Assembly: GCF_032716425.1 (NCBI RefSeq)
Contig: NZ_CP090419.1
Coordinates: forward strand, 2,048,001 to 2,112,000
Direction: 5' to 3'
Origin: Pseudoalteromonas sp. N1230-9
Lineage (GTDB): Bacteria; Pseudomonadota; Gammaproteobacteria; Enterobacterales; Alteromonadaceae
DNA length: 64,000 nt
Below the pieces are notes generated by a model. It had not been told where the DNA came from, searched no databases, and worked only from the letters and a program-made list of their open reading frames with translations. The position numbers were made by a program, and so were the translations under genes. Below are positions 8,829-18,019 of the stretch, piece by piece; position 1 is the stretch's first letter; each line of letters opens with the position of its first letter.

Positions 8829-9503
8829 ATGAGCAATAATAATTCACAAAACAAACACGAAATAGTCGAAAAAAATGTTGGCCTAATGGCTATCTTGACT
8901 GTCTTCGCAATCAGCTTTGGTGCACTTGTTGAAATTACTCCACTAATGTTCCAAGACGATACAACTAAACCTGTTGATGGCCTACGCCCTCTTACAGCTT
9001 TAGAAATGGAAGGTCGCGACATTTATGTACGTGAGGGTTGTTACAACTGTCACTCACAAATGATTCGTCCATTCCGTGACGAAGTTGAGCGTTACGGTCA
9101 CTATTCTGTAGCTGGTGAATCAGTATGGGATCACCCATTCCAATGGGGTTCTAAGCGTACTGGTCCGGACCTAGCTCGTGTTGGTGAACGTTATTCAGAC
9201 GATTGGCATCATGCCCACTTAATGGATCCACGTGCTGTGGTTCCAGAGTCAAATATGCCAGCGTTTCCTTGGTTAGACGAAAACAGAGTCGATACGACCC
9301 ATACTCTTAAAAAGCTTCAAATATTCCGTGATAGTTTCGGGATCGACAAAGCGAGTAGCCGTTACGACGGTAAAGGTTATGGAAGCGACGAAGAGCTACA
9401 AGCTGACATTGCGAAAATCGAAGCCATGAACAATGGTGAAGGCGCAACTGAAATGCAAGCTCTAATTGCTTACTTACAACAGCTTGGCACACACTTGAAG
9501 TAA
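8829..9503 (+). CDS. ccoO: cbb3-type cytochrome c oxidase subunit II (CcoO), mono-heme
   Basis: 224-residue membrane-anchored c-type cytochrome subunit. One N-terminal transmembrane helix (about 18-38, [19 protein letters not shown]) is followed by a periplasmic domain with a single heme site CYNCH (Cys71, Cys74, His75) and the family motif [18 protein letters not shown]. It passes electrons from CcoP to CcoN. An upstream GGAG ribosome binding site (ACGGAGTAG) is clear. It lies between ccoN and ccoQ in a tightly spaced operon. Length is normal for the family. Confidence 0.97.
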   Translation: MSNNNSQNKHEIVEKNVGLMAILTVFAISFGALVEITPLMFQDDTTKPVDGLRPLTALEMEGRDIYVREGCYNCHSQMIRPFRDEVERYGHYSVAGESVWDHPFQWGSKRTGPDLARVGERYSDDWHHAHLMDPRAVVPESNMPAFPWLDENRVDTTHTLKKLQIFRDSFGIDKASSRYDGKGYGSDEELQADIAKIEAMNNGEGATEMQALIAYLQQLGTHLK

Positions 9504-9508
9504 TTATT

Positions 9509-9694
9509 ATGGATTACGGAACATACAGAGGCATTTTGACTCTGGTAATTTTAGTACTGTTTATTGTGATTGTTGTATGGGCATACAGCAAGCGTAGCAA
9601 AAGTCGTTTTGATGACGCTGCCAATGCCATATTTGAAGATGAAAAAAAACACAACAACACAATCTCTAACGAGGAAAAGGAGTCTGAGAAATGA
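9509..9694 (+). CDS. ccoQ: cbb3 oxidase small subunit CcoQ/FixQ
   Basis: 61-residue single-span membrane protein (helix about residues 8-27, ILTLVILVLFIVIVVWAYS) with a charged cytoplasmic tail, as in CcoQ/FixQ, which stabilises the oxidase complex. It starts five bases after the ccoO stop and its last codons overlap the ccoP start by four bases (ATGA), indicating translational coupling. Assigned by size, topology and position. Confidence 0.93.
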   Translation: MDYGTYRGILTLVILVLFIVIVVWAYSKRSKSRFDDAANAIFEDEKKHNNTISNEEKESEK

Positions 9695-10656
9695 CTAGCT
9701 TTTGGAGTATATGGGTTATCGTTTTAACCCTTGCGTGTCTTGCTATCATCTTCGGCCTACTTCTGTGGAACTTAAAAAACTACACAGGTGTTAAAGAAGG
9801 TGAGAGCTGTGGTCACGAGTTTGATGGCATTGAAGAGCTAAACAATCCACTACCAAAGTGGTGGACTTACATGTTCTTCGCGACATTTATTTGGTCTGTG
9901 TACTACCTTGCAGCTTACCCAGGTTTAGGTAACTGGGAAGGTTTAGGTAAGTGGACAAGTTCTAACCAAGGTATCACCTCTTTAGAAGAGTCTAAAAAGG
10001 CAACTGAACAAGCATTGGCTAATGGTGAAAACGTCCAATTAGACCAAGAGTTTATCGCAGCTGATGAGCGTTTCGGCCCAATCTTTGAAGCATTTGCTAA
10101 ACAAGATATTGAGACACTTGTTAAAGATGAAAAAGCGCTTGAAATTGGTCAACGTTTATTCTCTCAAAACTGTGCGCAATGTCATGGTTCAGATGCACGT
10201 GGTGGTCAAGGCTTCCCTAACCTAACGGATAACGATTGGTTATATGGCGGCACACCAGATAAAATCAAAGAAACACTTCTTCATGGTCGTGTTGCTGCGA
10301 TGCCACCTTGGGGTGATGCATTAGGTGAGCAAGGCATTAAAGAAATGACAGCTCACGTACTAAGCCTATCTGGCCGTACTGTTAACCAAAAAGACGCTGA
10401 AGCAGGTGCAGCTAAGTTTGCAATGTGTGCTGCGTGTCACGGTGCTGACGGTAAAGGTTCAGTAGCTCATAACTTACCATTTGGTGCACCTAACCTAACT
10501 GATAACATCTGGTTATATGGTGGTTCTAAACGTGCCGTGGAAGAAACACTTATCAATGGCCGTGCAGGTGTAATGCCAGCATGGAAAGACATTTTAGGTG
10601 AAGACAAAGTACACCTGTTAACAGCGTACGTTTACAGCTTATCGCAAGAAAAATAA
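9691..10656 (+). CDS. ccoP: cbb3-type cytochrome c oxidase subunit III (CcoP), di-heme
   Basis: 321-residue di-heme cytochrome. There are two N-terminal hydrophobic segments (about 5-25 and 56-75) with the FixP N-terminal signature PLPKWWTYMFFATFIWSVYY. Two periplasmic cytochrome c domains follow, with CAQCH (161-165) and CAACH (246-250), each with a distal methionine in a VAAMPPWG / AGVMPAWK loop. It is the electron entry point of the oxidase. It is last gene of the structural operon and is followed by a strong terminator at 10721-10747, which separates structural from assembly genes. Confidence 0.97.
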   Translation: MTSFWSIWVIVLTLACLAIIFGLLLWNLKNYTGVKEGESCGHEFDGIEELNNPLPKWWTYMFFATFIWSVYYLAAYPGLGNWEGLGKWTSSNQGITSLEESKKATEQALANGENVQLDQEFIAADERFGPIFEAFAKQDIETLVKDEKALEIGQRLFSQNCAQCHGSDARGGQGFPNLTDNDWLYGGTPDKIKETLLHGRVAAMPPWGDALGEQGIKEMTAHVLSLSGRTVNQKDAEAGAAKFAMCAACHGADGKGSVAHNLPFGAPNLTDNIWLYGGSKRAVEETLINGRAGVMPAWKDILGEDKVHLLTAYVYSLSQEK

Positions 10657-10720
10657 CCACGCGGTTAATAAAATGTATATTCAATTAATCTTTTAATTCA
10701 ATAGATTAATTAAGATCAAA

Positions 10721-10747
10721 AAAGCCTCCATCTGGAGGCTTTTTTTT
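10721..10747 (+). terminator. Intrinsic terminator after ccoNOQP
   Basis: Stem AGCCTCCA / TGGAGGCT (10723-10740) with a two-base loop extended by A-T pairs and followed by seven T. It lies 65 bases beyond ccoP and about 60 before fixH, so fixH-ccoI-ccoS is either read through at reduced level or has its own promoter. Confidence 0.9.
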
Positions 10748-10806
10748 AGTCTTTTGCTTTTAGATCCGATAAAATGCGTACAACGTTTTTAAAGGTAGTA
10801 AGTACT

Positions 10807-11298
10807 ATGAACCCCACTCCTTGGTATAAAAATTTTTGGCCTTGGTTTTTAATCTCTTTTCCACTTGCCGCTATTATTGGTTGTGCTGGCCTTATTTATA
10901 TGGCTATAGGCAACGGACCCGACATGGTTGTTGATGACTATTATAAAAAAGGCAAAGCTATCAACCTTGAACTCAGTAAATTTAATAAAGCAAAGGCGCT
11001 CTATTTGCATGGTGACTTAAATGTGACCGGCGACAAAGTAACCTTCACTTTTACCAAAGGTGATGCGAGTAATGTGCATTCTTTAAAAATGTCATTTTAT
11101 CACCGCACCATTAAAGCAAACGATTTTGATGTTAGCCTGATGAAAAACGCCCATGGCGATTTCACCGCCCTATTAGATGCGCATGTAAATGGTGCTTACA
11201 CAGTGTTTATTGAACCTATTGATGGTAGTTGGAAACTAAAAGAAGATATTATTCTACCAACTGAAGAAACAATTTCGATTAGCCCTGAATATAAGTAG
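10807..11298 (+). CDS. fixH: FixH family cbb3 oxidase assembly protein (CcoH-like)
   Basis: 163-residue FixH-domain protein: one N-terminal transmembrane helix (NFWPWFLISFPLAAIIGCAG) with the family motif PWYKNFWPW, then GPDMVVDDYYKKGKAIN and a periplasmic beta-sandwich. FixH/CcoH proteins assist assembly of the cbb3 oxidase together with the CcoI copper pump. An ATG 11 codons upstream (10774) is in frame, but homology begins at MNPTPW and an AAAGG element precedes 10807, so I use the latter. Nine bases separate it from ccoI. Confidence 0.92.
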   Translation: MNPTPWYKNFWPWFLISFPLAAIIGCAGLIYMAIGNGPDMVVDDYYKKGKAINLELSKFNKAKALYLHGDLNVTGDKVTFTFTKGDASNVHSLKMSFYHRTIKANDFDVSLMKNAHGDFTALLDAHVNGAYTVFIEPIDGSWKLKEDIILPTEETISISPEYK

Positions 11299-11307
11299 TA
11301 AACTCTG

Positions 11308-13683
11308 ATGTCTGATAATTGCTTTCATTGTCTTGAAAGTGTGCCAAAAGGCTTTAATGCGACTGTCGAAATAGATGGTAAGGCACAACCTATGTGTTGT
11401 ATTGGCTGCCAAACGGTTGCTGAGAATATCGTCGCCCAAGGCATGACCGATTACTATAAATTCAGAACGGTGCGCTCTGGCAAGGTAGAACAACTTGTGC
11501 CAGAGCAACTTGAATTAATTAAAAGCTACGATAACGAAGATATTCAAGACGAATTTATTTCAGCCGCCAACGACTTATCTGAAGTGCTTCTCACCGTTGA
11601 AGGTATAACGTGTGCGGCATGTGCTTGGTTAATTGAAAAACAGTTACTTAATTTAAAGGCGATTAAACGTGTTGACGTAAATACATCAACTAATCGTGCC
11701 ATGATCCAATGGGATAAATCGGTTACTCCACTTAGCCAAATTATCACCTCATTACATGAAATCGGCTATAAAGCTTATCCATTTCAGGCTGACCTTGAAG
11801 CCAGTCAAAAACAACAAGCTGCCAAAGCGTATATTCGCCGTTTAGGTGTTGCGGGTCTAATGACCATGCAGGTTATGATGTTCGCTTTTGCCATGTATTT
11901 TGGCATGTTCTCGGGCATGGAAGAAGACTTTGAGCAATACTTTCGCTGGATAAGCCTAGTACTCGCATCACCTGTTATTCTGTACAGTGCCCTACCATTT
12001 TTAACCAATGCCATTAATGGGTTAAAAGCCAAACAGTTGAACATGGACTTACCCGTATCTTTAGCTATTTTTGGTGCTTACGGGGCAAGCTGTTATGCCA
12101 CTTTAATGTCTGTTGGTGAAGTTTATTTTGAATCTATCTGTATGTTTACCTTCTTATTGTTACTGGGTAAATATTTAGAGTTTAGAGCTCGTTTAAAAGC
12201 CAGTGAGTTTACTGCTAATCTACAAAAACTACTGCCTCTTACCGCCCGCATTATCGATAAAAACAATCAAGAATCGATTATTGCCGCTAAAAAGCTAAAA
12301 CTAGGTGATATTGTTTTGATCAAGGCGGGTGAAACCATCCCTGCCGATGGTGTCGTGGTCAAAGGTAAAACAACCGTAGATGAAGCCATGATGACAGGCG
12401 AGCACCAACCTGTTAATAAATTTGTCAGCCATCAAGTTTTCGCTGGCACAATTAACCATGATGGTGTGATCAGTATTGAAATTAACAAAATTGGTCAAAA
12501 CACACTGCTTAATCAAATTATTAGGCTACAACACACAGCACTAACCAAGCGCCCAAGATTAGTTGAAATCACTGATAAAGTAGCACAGTGGTTTGTTGCT
12601 TGTTTATTACTGTTTGCCTCAATGACAGCAATTGGTTGGTATCAAATAGACCCTGAACATGCCTTTTGGGTTACTATTTCTGTACTTGTTGCAACCTGCC
12701 CTTGTGCGCTTAGTTTAGCTATTCCAACTGCGCTAACTTGTGCGGTTGCTAGTCTAACCAAACGCGGTATCTTGATTAAACAAGCCCATGTGTTAGAAAC
12801 GCTACCACAATTAACAGATATCGCCTTTGATAAAACAGGCACCTTAACGCAAGGTCGTTTCACTATAGAGCGAGTTGAGCTAGTCAACACTCAGTACAGT
12901 GAAGCTGATGCATTACGATTGGCAGCCCAACTTGAGAGCTTCTCTGAGCACCCGATTGCCAATGCATTCGCTGGTTTTAACGACACAGTAAATCAAATCG
13001 AAAATGTTACCATCGAGCCTGGCAAAGGCATTACAGCTGCGCTTAATAGTCAACACCTTGCGATAGGTAAAAGTGGCTGGTTTGATACTGACAAAGCGGA
13101 TGCACAAGCAACCTTATATATCAACAAACAAGTTATTGCTCGTTTTTATTTGGCTGACGGCTTACGTGATAACGCAGAAAAATTGATTTCCAACCTTCAT
13201 TCACAACAGCTCAAGTGCCATATGTTAACGGGTGATGCGTCGAACAGTGGTGAGCGAATTGCAAAACAATTAAATTTAGATACCGTGCATGCAGCATGTA
13301 GCCCACGTGACAAACAAACCCATGTCGAAGCACTTGCCAGTGAAGGTGCCATTGTTGCTATGGTGGGTGATGGCGTGAATGACAGCCCAGTATTTGCCAG
13401 TGCCCATTTATCGATTGCGATGGAAACCGGCGCTGATATTTCCAAAAACAGTGCCGATGTGGTATTACTCAACAGTGACTTAAATGCAATCGAACACTTA
13501 CTAACTGTATCGAAAAAAACACGTCGAATAGTGAAGCAAAACTTGGCATTGTCACTCATTTATAATGGTTCGATTTTACCACTAGCTGCACTTGGCCTCG
13601 TTGCGCCTTGGATGGCTGTAATTGGTATGTCTGCAAGCTCCATTCTGGTTATTACTAACTCATTAAGGTTATTAAAACTATGA
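11308..13683 (+). CDS. ccoI: Copper-transporting P1B-type ATPase CcoI/FixI
   Basis: 791-residue copper ATPase needed to load CuB into the cbb3 oxidase. In order it has an N-terminal cysteine-rich metal-binding segment (CFHCLES, CCIGC) typical of FixI, and a heavy-metal-associated domain with GITCAAC (Cys102, Cys105). Next come membrane helices with the ion-binding CPC motif (464-466), the phosphorylation site DKTGT (Asp508) and the hinge GDGVNDSP. All catalytic residues are present. Its stop overlaps the ccoS ATG in an ATGA arrangement. The FixI-type N terminus and the location separate it from general CopA exporters. Confidence 0.97.
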   Translation: MSDNCFHCLESVPKGFNATVEIDGKAQPMCCIGCQTVAENIVAQGMTDYYKFRTVRSGKVEQLVPEQLELIKSYDNEDIQDEFISAANDLSEVLLTVEGITCAACAWLIEKQLLNLKAIKRVDVNTSTNRAMIQWDKSVTPLSQIITSLHEIGYKAYPFQADLEASQKQQAAKAYIRRLGVAGLMTMQVMMFAFAMYFGMFSGMEEDFEQYFRWISLVLASPVILYSALPFLTNAINGLKAKQLNMDLPVSLAIFGAYGASCYATLMSVGEVYFESICMFTFLLLLGKYLEFRARLKASEFTANLQKLLPLTARIIDKNNQESIIAAKKLKLGDIVLIKAGETIPADGVVVKGKTTVDEAMMTGEHQPVNKFVSHQVFAGTINHDGVISIEINKIGQNTLLNQIIRLQHTALTKRPRLVEITDKVAQWFVACLLLFASMTAIGWYQIDPEHAFWVTISVLVATCPCALSLAIPTALTCAVASLTKRGILIKQAHVLETLPQLTDIAFDKTGTLTQGRFTIERVELVNTQYSEADALRLAAQLESFSEHPIANAFAGFNDTVNQIENVTIEPGKGITAALNSQHLAIGKSGWFDTDKADAQATLYINKQVIARFYLADGLRDNAEKLISNLHSQQLKCHMLTGDASNSGERIAKQLNLDTVHAACSPRDKQTHVEALASEGAIVAMVGDGVNDSPVFASAHLSIAMETGADISKNSADVVLLNSDLNAIEHLLTVSKKTRRIVKQNLALSLIYNGSILPLAALGLVAPWMAVIGMSASSILVITNSLRLLKL

Positions 13684-13847
13684 GTATTATCTATATGCTA
13701 ATCCCTATTGCTATATTATTTGTGATTATTGCAATTGGCGTTTTCTTTTGGGCTGTAAAAAGCGAACAATTTTCTGATTTAAACAAGCAAGGTCACAGCA
13801 TCTTGTTTGAAGACGATAAAGAGCAACATAAAAATAGTAATGATTGA
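13680..13847 (+). CDS. ccoS: cbb3 oxidase maturation protein CcoS
   Basis: Tiny gene of 55 codons. The translation begins MSIIYMLIPIAILFVIIAIG and continues as a short tail with FFWAVKSEQFSDL and HSILFEDD. A single hydrophobic helix followed by the W-A-V-K-S-x-Q-F-x-D-L motif is the CcoS family signature. CcoS is needed for cofactor insertion into the cbb3 oxidase. The ATG overlaps the ccoI stop (ATGA), and its own 3' end overlaps the next ATG at 13840, so ccoI-ccoS-13840 is a translationally coupled unit. Confidence 0.93.
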   Translation: MSIIYMLIPIAILFVIIAIGVFFWAVKSEQFSDLNKQGHSILFEDDKEQHKNSND

Positions 13848-14511
13848 CCCCCTATTCATCAGCGCTTTTGTTATGGGTTTGCTCGGCAGTGGGCATTGTC
13901 TTGCTATGTGCGGTGGCATAGCAAGCAGTTTACAGCTTGCTGCAAAAAAGCAACAAGCTGTAAGTTATTCTGTTGCTTACAATATTGGCAGAGCACTAAG
14001 TTATATGCTTGCTGGCGCACTGGTCGCTGGGATAAGTAGCAAATTTGCCGCTCAAAATTCTCAATTAGCCATTGTCTTATCCTTCCTCAGCGGCATATTC
14101 ATGTTACTCGTTGGAATTTACATTATGCGCTTGGCTGCCACTTTACAATGGCTTGAGAAACTAGGAAAAACTTTTATATGGCAGCATTTAGTCAAACTTA
14201 ATCGCCATCTTCTGCCGGTTGACTCCCTACCAAAAGCATTATTATATGGTGCATTATGGGGCTGGCTTCCTTGTGGCTTGGTTTATTCAGCGTTAACATG
14301 GGCATTAACAAGCCCATCAGCAGCACATGGCGCCGGTGTTATGCTCTTTTTTGCACTAGGTACCTTCCCTGCAATGGTCAGTGTTGGGCTTGTTAGCCAT
14401 AAAATAAACACTTTTTTAAACCATGTTTGGACTAGGGTTATTCTAGGAAGTGTAATAATATGGTACGGTATATACTTATTAATTATAGCAACCGATAAAC
14501 TCGTTCATTAG
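13840..14511 (+). CDS. TauE/SafE (DsbD-like) family membrane protein of the cbb3 cluster
   Basis: 223-residue polytopic inner-membrane protein with about six hydrophobic segments. It starts [20 protein letters not shown] and continues AMCGGI, the glycine-rich first helix with a CxxxC pair that marks the sulfite-exporter/DsbD_2-type proteins regularly found after ccoS. Its exact role is unsettled; copper or thiol handling during oxidase maturation is inferred from position and the Cys pair. The ATG at 13840 overlaps the end of ccoS. An upstream in-frame ATG at 13807 would add residues with no family similarity. It ends 37 bases before fnr. Confidence 0.9.
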   Translation: MIDPLFISAFVMGLLGSGHCLAMCGGIASSLQLAAKKQQAVSYSVAYNIGRALSYMLAGALVAGISSKFAAQNSQLAIVLSFLSGIFMLLVGIYIMRLAATLQWLEKLGKTFIWQHLVKLNRHLLPVDSLPKALLYGALWGWLPCGLVYSALTWALTSPSAAHGAGVMLFFALGTFPAMVSVGLVSHKINTFLNHVWTRVILGSVIIWYGIYLLIIATDKLVH

Positions 14512-14548
14512 TATTCGTGTTGTTAACTTATTTGAATGGATTGGATGT

Positions 14549-15283
14549 ATGGACTTTTCTCAAAACAAGTCAAAAAGCTTATGTACGATTAGCTGCAATA
14601 ATTGCAGTATCAGTCAGCTATGTTTGCCATTTTCACTCAATGGTCAGGAGATGGATCGACTTGATGAAATTATTGAACGTAAAAAGCCACTCCATAAAGG
14701 CGATTACCTTTTCGAGTCTGGAGCAAGCCTTAATGCAATCTATGCGGTACGCTCAGGATCATTCAAATCCTATACACTCTCTGAGCAGGGTGACGAACAA
14801 ATAACGGGCTTCCACTTAGCCGGTGATCTCGTTGGTTTTGATGCTATAAATAAAATGGCACATCAAAGCTTCTCACAAGCACTTGAAACTTCAATGGTAT
14901 GTGAAATTCCATTTGATACTCTTGATGAGTTAGCAGGTAAGCTCCCTAAACTACGTCAGCAAATTATGCGCTTGATGAGTAACGAAATTAACTATGATCA
15001 AGAAATGCTGTTACTACTCAATAAAAAATCTGCCGAAGAACGTTTAGCCAGCTTTATTTTTAATCTTGCTGAACGTTTTGGCGAACGCGGCTTTTCACGC
15101 AAAGAATTTCGTTTAACCATGACACGCGGAGAAATCGGTAATTACTTAGGCTTAACCGTTGAAACGATTAGTCGCTTACTTAGTCGCTTCCAAAAAGCGG
15201 GGCTTATTAAGGTTGAAGGCAAGTTTATTACAATTTTAGATCAACAAGCGCTGGCTACAACTGCTGCTATCAAATGTAAATAG
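14549..15283 (+). CDS. fnr: Fumarate/nitrate reduction regulator FNR (EtrA-like)
   Basis: 244-residue Crp-family oxygen sensor. All four [4Fe-4S] ligands are present: Cys16, Cys19 and Cys25 in [15 protein letters not shown], and Cys118 in MVCEIPF. An extra Cys12 corresponds to the nonessential first Cys of E. coli FNR. The C-terminal helix-turn-helix has [20 protein letters not shown], including the E-x-x-S-R recognition residues for TTGAT half-sites. Without oxygen the cluster allows dimerisation and DNA binding. It lies between the oxidase assembly genes and uspE, and it is the obvious regulator of the ccoN promoter in this window. Confidence 0.97.
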   Translation: MDFSQNKSKSLCTISCNNCSISQLCLPFSLNGQEMDRLDEIIERKKPLHKGDYLFESGASLNAIYAVRSGSFKSYTLSEQGDEQITGFHLAGDLVGFDAINKMAHQSFSQALETSMVCEIPFDTLDELAGKLPKLRQQIMRLMSNEINYDQEMLLLLNKKSAEERLASFIFNLAERFGERGFSRKEFRLTMTRGEIGNYLGLTVETISRLLSRFQKAGLIKVEGKFITILDQQALATTAAIKCK

Positions 15284-15319
15284 AGTTTGATTTAGCGCAA
15301 CTTTATCTGGCTTGCCCCT

Positions 15320-15374
15320 TTAACTGTTCTAAATATAGGTTACACTCAACGTATACTTTTTGCGGAACAGTTAA
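15320..15374. promoter_or_regulatory. Ten-base inverted repeat flanking the uspE promoter region
   Basis: TTAACTGTTC at 15320-15329 and its exact complement GAACAGTTAA at 15365-15374, 35 bases apart. A -10-like TATACT (about 15352-15357) lies between them, and the right arm runs into the uspE ribosome binding site AAGGAG. Widely spaced arms flanking a promoter suggest paired binding of one regulator; this is inference. Confidence 0.35.
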
Positions 15375-15384
15375 GGAGCAGCAC

Positions 15385-16308
15385 ATGGACGCAATTAAAC
15401 GAATCTTAGCAGTTATAGACCCAACTAAAGAACATCAACATGGCTTAAGCCGTTCAATTGATTTGGCCAAAAAATCTGGCGCCACCATCACCGCATTCCT
15501 CAGTATCTATGATTTTTCTTATGAAATGACCACAATGCTTTCTAGTGATGAGCGAGAAGCCATGCGCGAAGCTGTTATCAAAGATAGGCAAGTCTGGTTA
15601 GATGAGCAAATTGCACTCTACCCTGAACTTAGCATAGAGTCGTGTGTTGTTTGGCATAATCGCCCTTACGAAGCGATTATTAATACTGTTATTAATGATG
15701 GATTTGATCTTGTCGTCAAAGGCACACATGAACACGACACTCTAAAATCGGTTATTTTCACTCCCACTGATTGGCATCTTATTCGTAAGTGCCCTGCCCC
15801 TGTATTACTCGTTAAAGAAAAAGAGTGGCCGGCTCAGGGCAATATTTTAGCTGCCGTTAATGCCGTAACTGAAAATGAACAACATCTAGAGCTAAATAAA
15901 CGTATTATAAATGACGCCCGCTTTATTTGTGACCTCGCAAATGCGCAGCTCAATCTTGTTAATGCTTACCCAGCAACGCCGGTAAACATTGCCATTGAAA
16001 TCCCCGAGTTCAACCCAGGCGTTTATAACGAATCAGTAAAGAAACATCATTTTGAATCAACCTTAGCGCTTGCAAAGAGCTTTTCAATTAGTGAAGAACA
16101 CTGTCATATTGAAGAAGGTTTACCTGAAGATGTTATTCCTGATGTTGCCGCTAAGCTAAACAGCGAATTAGTTGTTATTGGCACGGTAGGACGCACAGGT
16201 TTGAGCGCCGCCCTCGTTGGCAACACAGCTGAGCATGTAATTGATAGCCTTGATTGCGATGTATTAGCACTTAAACCTGATGGCTACATTAGTCCTCTTG
16301 CAAAATAA
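15385..16308 (+). CDS. uspE: Universal stress protein UspE
   Basis: 307-residue tandem universal-stress protein with two Usp domains (about 3-150 and 155-300). The first starts IKRILAVIDPTKEHQHGLSRS; the second ends in the ATP-binding-like loop GTVGRTGLSAALVGNTAEHVID. Length and two-domain structure match UspE, a cytoplasmic stress-response protein whose gene neighbours fnr in many Gammaproteobacteria including E. coli. A strong AAGGAG ribosome binding site precedes the ATG. A 10-bp dyad upstream suggests its own regulation. Confidence 0.95.
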   Translation: MDAIKRILAVIDPTKEHQHGLSRSIDLAKKSGATITAFLSIYDFSYEMTTMLSSDEREAMREAVIKDRQVWLDEQIALYPELSIESCVVWHNRPYEAIINTVINDGFDLVVKGTHEHDTLKSVIFTPTDWHLIRKCPAPVLLVKEKEWPAQGNILAAVNAVTENEQHLELNKRIINDARFICDLANAQLNLVNAYPATPVNIAIEIPEFNPGVYNESVKKHHFESTLALAKSFSISEEHCHIEEGLPEDVIPDVAAKLNSELVVIGTVGRTGLSAALVGNTAEHVIDSLDCDVLALKPDGYISPLAK

Positions 16309-16403
16309 TTAACCGTGCAAAGGGTAACTAACAATTGTTGTTTTCCCGCGCTTCCAATATAATACGCCCCTTTATTTTACCCATGTATTTTTAAGGGGGC
16401 GTA

Positions 16404-17309
16404 GTGTCTCACTCAGTAGAAGCTAAAGCGCAATATAACTTTAATAAGTTACAAAAACGCTTACGTCGATTAACCGGCCAAGCCGTGATGGACTTTAACA
16501 TGATCGAAGAAGGCGATCGTATCATGGTATGTTTATCCGGTGGTAAAGACAGCTACACTCTATTGGATACGCTGCAACATTTGCAACGCGTTGCGCCAAT
16601 TAAGTTTGACTTATTTGCAGTCAATCTTGATCAGAAGCAACCAGGCTTTCCTGAGCATGTGTTACCCGAATACCTAGACAAGCTTGGTATTGAATACAAA
16701 ATAGTTGAAGAAGACACCTACAGTATTGTCACCGATATTATTCCTGAAGGTAAAACAACCTGCTCGCTTTGCTCGCGACTTCGTCGTGGTATTTTATATC
16801 GTACAGCAAAAGAGATGGGTGCAACCAAAATAGCCCTTGGGCATCATCGTGATGACATGATTGAAACGCTTTTCTTAAACATGTTCTATGGCGGTAAATT
16901 AAAGAGTATGCCTGCTAAGTTAATGAGTGATAATGGCGAGCACATGGTTATTCGCCCACTTGCTTATTGTAAAGAAACTGATATTGAAAAATATGCAGAC
17001 CGTATGGCGTTTCCTATCATTCCTTGTAACCTGTGTGGTTCACAAGAAAATTTACAACGTAAACACACTAAAGCAATGCTTGCAGAGTGGAATAAACAAC
17101 ACCCAGGCCGCATTGAAAGTATTTTTACAGCAATGCAAAACGTTGTACCGTCACACCTAGCTGACAATGCGTTATTTAACTTTAAAGACCTTCAAACCGG
17201 TGAAGTAATTGATGGCGGTGATATCGCTCTAGATAAGCCTGATATCCCAAAACAGCCTGCACTTGAACAAGAACAGGAAAATAACGTAGTAACAATTAAC
17301 TTAAGCTAA
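16404..17309 (+). CDS. ttcA: tRNA 2-thiocytidine(32) synthetase TtcA
   Basis: 301-residue PP-loop enzyme that forms 2-thiocytidine at position 32 of certain tRNAs using an iron-sulfur cluster. The ATP pyrophosphatase loop SGGKDS (residues 45-50), the CSLC pair (Cys120, Cys123) and the later CNLC (Cys208, Cys211) are all present, as is GHHRDD. Translation starts at GTG (16404), placed 7-8 bases after AAGGGGG; no better ATG exists upstream in frame. The last ~25 residues (Gln/Glu rich) extend past the conserved core. It ends at a strong terminator. Confidence 0.96.
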   Translation: MSHSVEAKAQYNFNKLQKRLRRLTGQAVMDFNMIEEGDRIMVCLSGGKDSYTLLDTLQHLQRVAPIKFDLFAVNLDQKQPGFPEHVLPEYLDKLGIEYKIVEEDTYSIVTDIIPEGKTTCSLCSRLRRGILYRTAKEMGATKIALGHHRDDMIETLFLNMFYGGKLKSMPAKLMSDNGEHMVIRPLAYCKETDIEKYADRMAFPIIPCNLCGSQENLQRKHTKAMLAEWNKQHPGRIESIFTAMQNVVPSHLADNALFNFKDLQTGEVIDGGDIALDKPDIPKQPALEQEQENNVVTINLS

Positions 17310-17328
17310 GCAACTCTATTCATTATGC

Positions 17329-17358
17329 TAAAAAGGAGAGCCATTCGCTCTCCTTTTT
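17329..17358. terminator. Bidirectional intrinsic terminator between ttcA and the oxidoreductase gene
   Basis: Perfect 11-bp stem AAAAGGAGAGC / GCTCTCCTTTT with loop CATTC. It has T-runs on both strands and serves ttcA (plus) and the minus-strand gene ending at 17381. Confidence 0.9.
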
Positions 17359-17380
17359 AATTTTAGAAAACACAAATCGT

Positions 17381-17956
17381 CTAATTCACTTTCGCTCCTA
17401 ATTGAGCTGCTTTGTTAAGCCACGCTTTTCTTTTATCACTACTGGAGTTTATAACGGGCCCAAAGTATGTGGTGGCTTTATTTTTAATTCCTGAAAAGTC
17501 CAAAATACAATGTTTAAAGTTTTTATAGATGACATTCCCTTGTATGTATTTGTACCAAAAAACGGGGGTATCCAAGGTTACTAACAACTCTGATGTACGG
17601 CCTTTTAATAACTTTTGCGGTATTGATTTACCCTCAACATATTTAAACGAAAAGCCTGGTAAAAAAACTCGGTCAATCGCCCCTTTAAACTTAGCAGGCA
17701 TGGTCCCCCACCAAACAGGGCTAACTATCACAATATGCTCGGCCCAAAGGATTTTCTTTTGCAGATCAGCTAAACAAGGCTCTAACTCAATCACTTCATC
17801 GTAGCCTTCTGCTAAATTTATTGCAAAATTCAAATCTCCGATATGAACTTGTTTCACATCGTGTTTTTTTATGGCAACAGCAGCATATTGCTCTGCTAAA
17901 GATTTACACAAGCTCGTTGATTTAGGGTTTGCATTAATTACTAATATTCTTTTCAT
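17381..17956 (-). CDS. NAD(P)H-dependent flavin oxidoreductase (quinone reductase/KefF family)
   Basis: 191-residue flavodoxin-fold protein. It has the N-terminal FMN phosphate-binding start KRILVINANPKSTSLCKSLA, the SPVWWGTMPAKFKGAIDRVFLPGFSF block typical of the NQO1/MdaB/KefF family, and an ending with the conserved YFGPV region. It likely reduces quinones or other electrophiles with NAD(P)H in the cytoplasm. It lies directly behind a merR gene, and a MerR-type promoter (17988-18019) reads into it with a leader of about 25 bases, so induction by the MerR regulator is strongly suggested. The substrate is unknown. Confidence 0.9.
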   Translation of the reverse strand: MKRILVINANPKSTSLCKSLAEQYAAVAIKKHDVKQVHIGDLNFAINLAEGYDEVIELEPCLADLQKKILWAEHIVIVSPVWWGTMPAKFKGAIDRVFLPGFSFKYVEGKSIPQKLLKGRTSELLVTLDTPVFWYKYIQGNVIYKNFKHCILDFSGIKNKATTYFGPVINSSSDKRKAWLNKAAQLGAKVN

Positions 17957-17987
17957 ACACTTATATATCCATTTACAGTAAGGATAC

Positions 17988-18019
17988 AGTGTAAACTCTC
18001 ACCTAAGGGTGAGAGTCAA
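17988..18019 (-). promoter_or_regulatory. MerR-type promoter/operator driving the oxidoreductase gene
   Basis: Read on the minus strand: -35 TTGACT, a 20-bp spacer, -10 TACACT. The spacer is filled by a perfect dyad with 9-bp arms ACTCTCACC / GGTGAGAGT (17995-18016). An over-long spacer with a dyad between -35 and -10 is the mark of MerR-activated promoters. The merR stop codon (18003-18005) lies inside the dyad, so the promoter is embedded in the 3' end of the regulator gene. Confidence 0.8.

Noticed and set aside
10774..10806. Upstream ATG extending fixH by 11 codons
   Set aside because: It falls just after the ccoP terminator, lacks a ribosome site, and family similarity begins at the later ATG.
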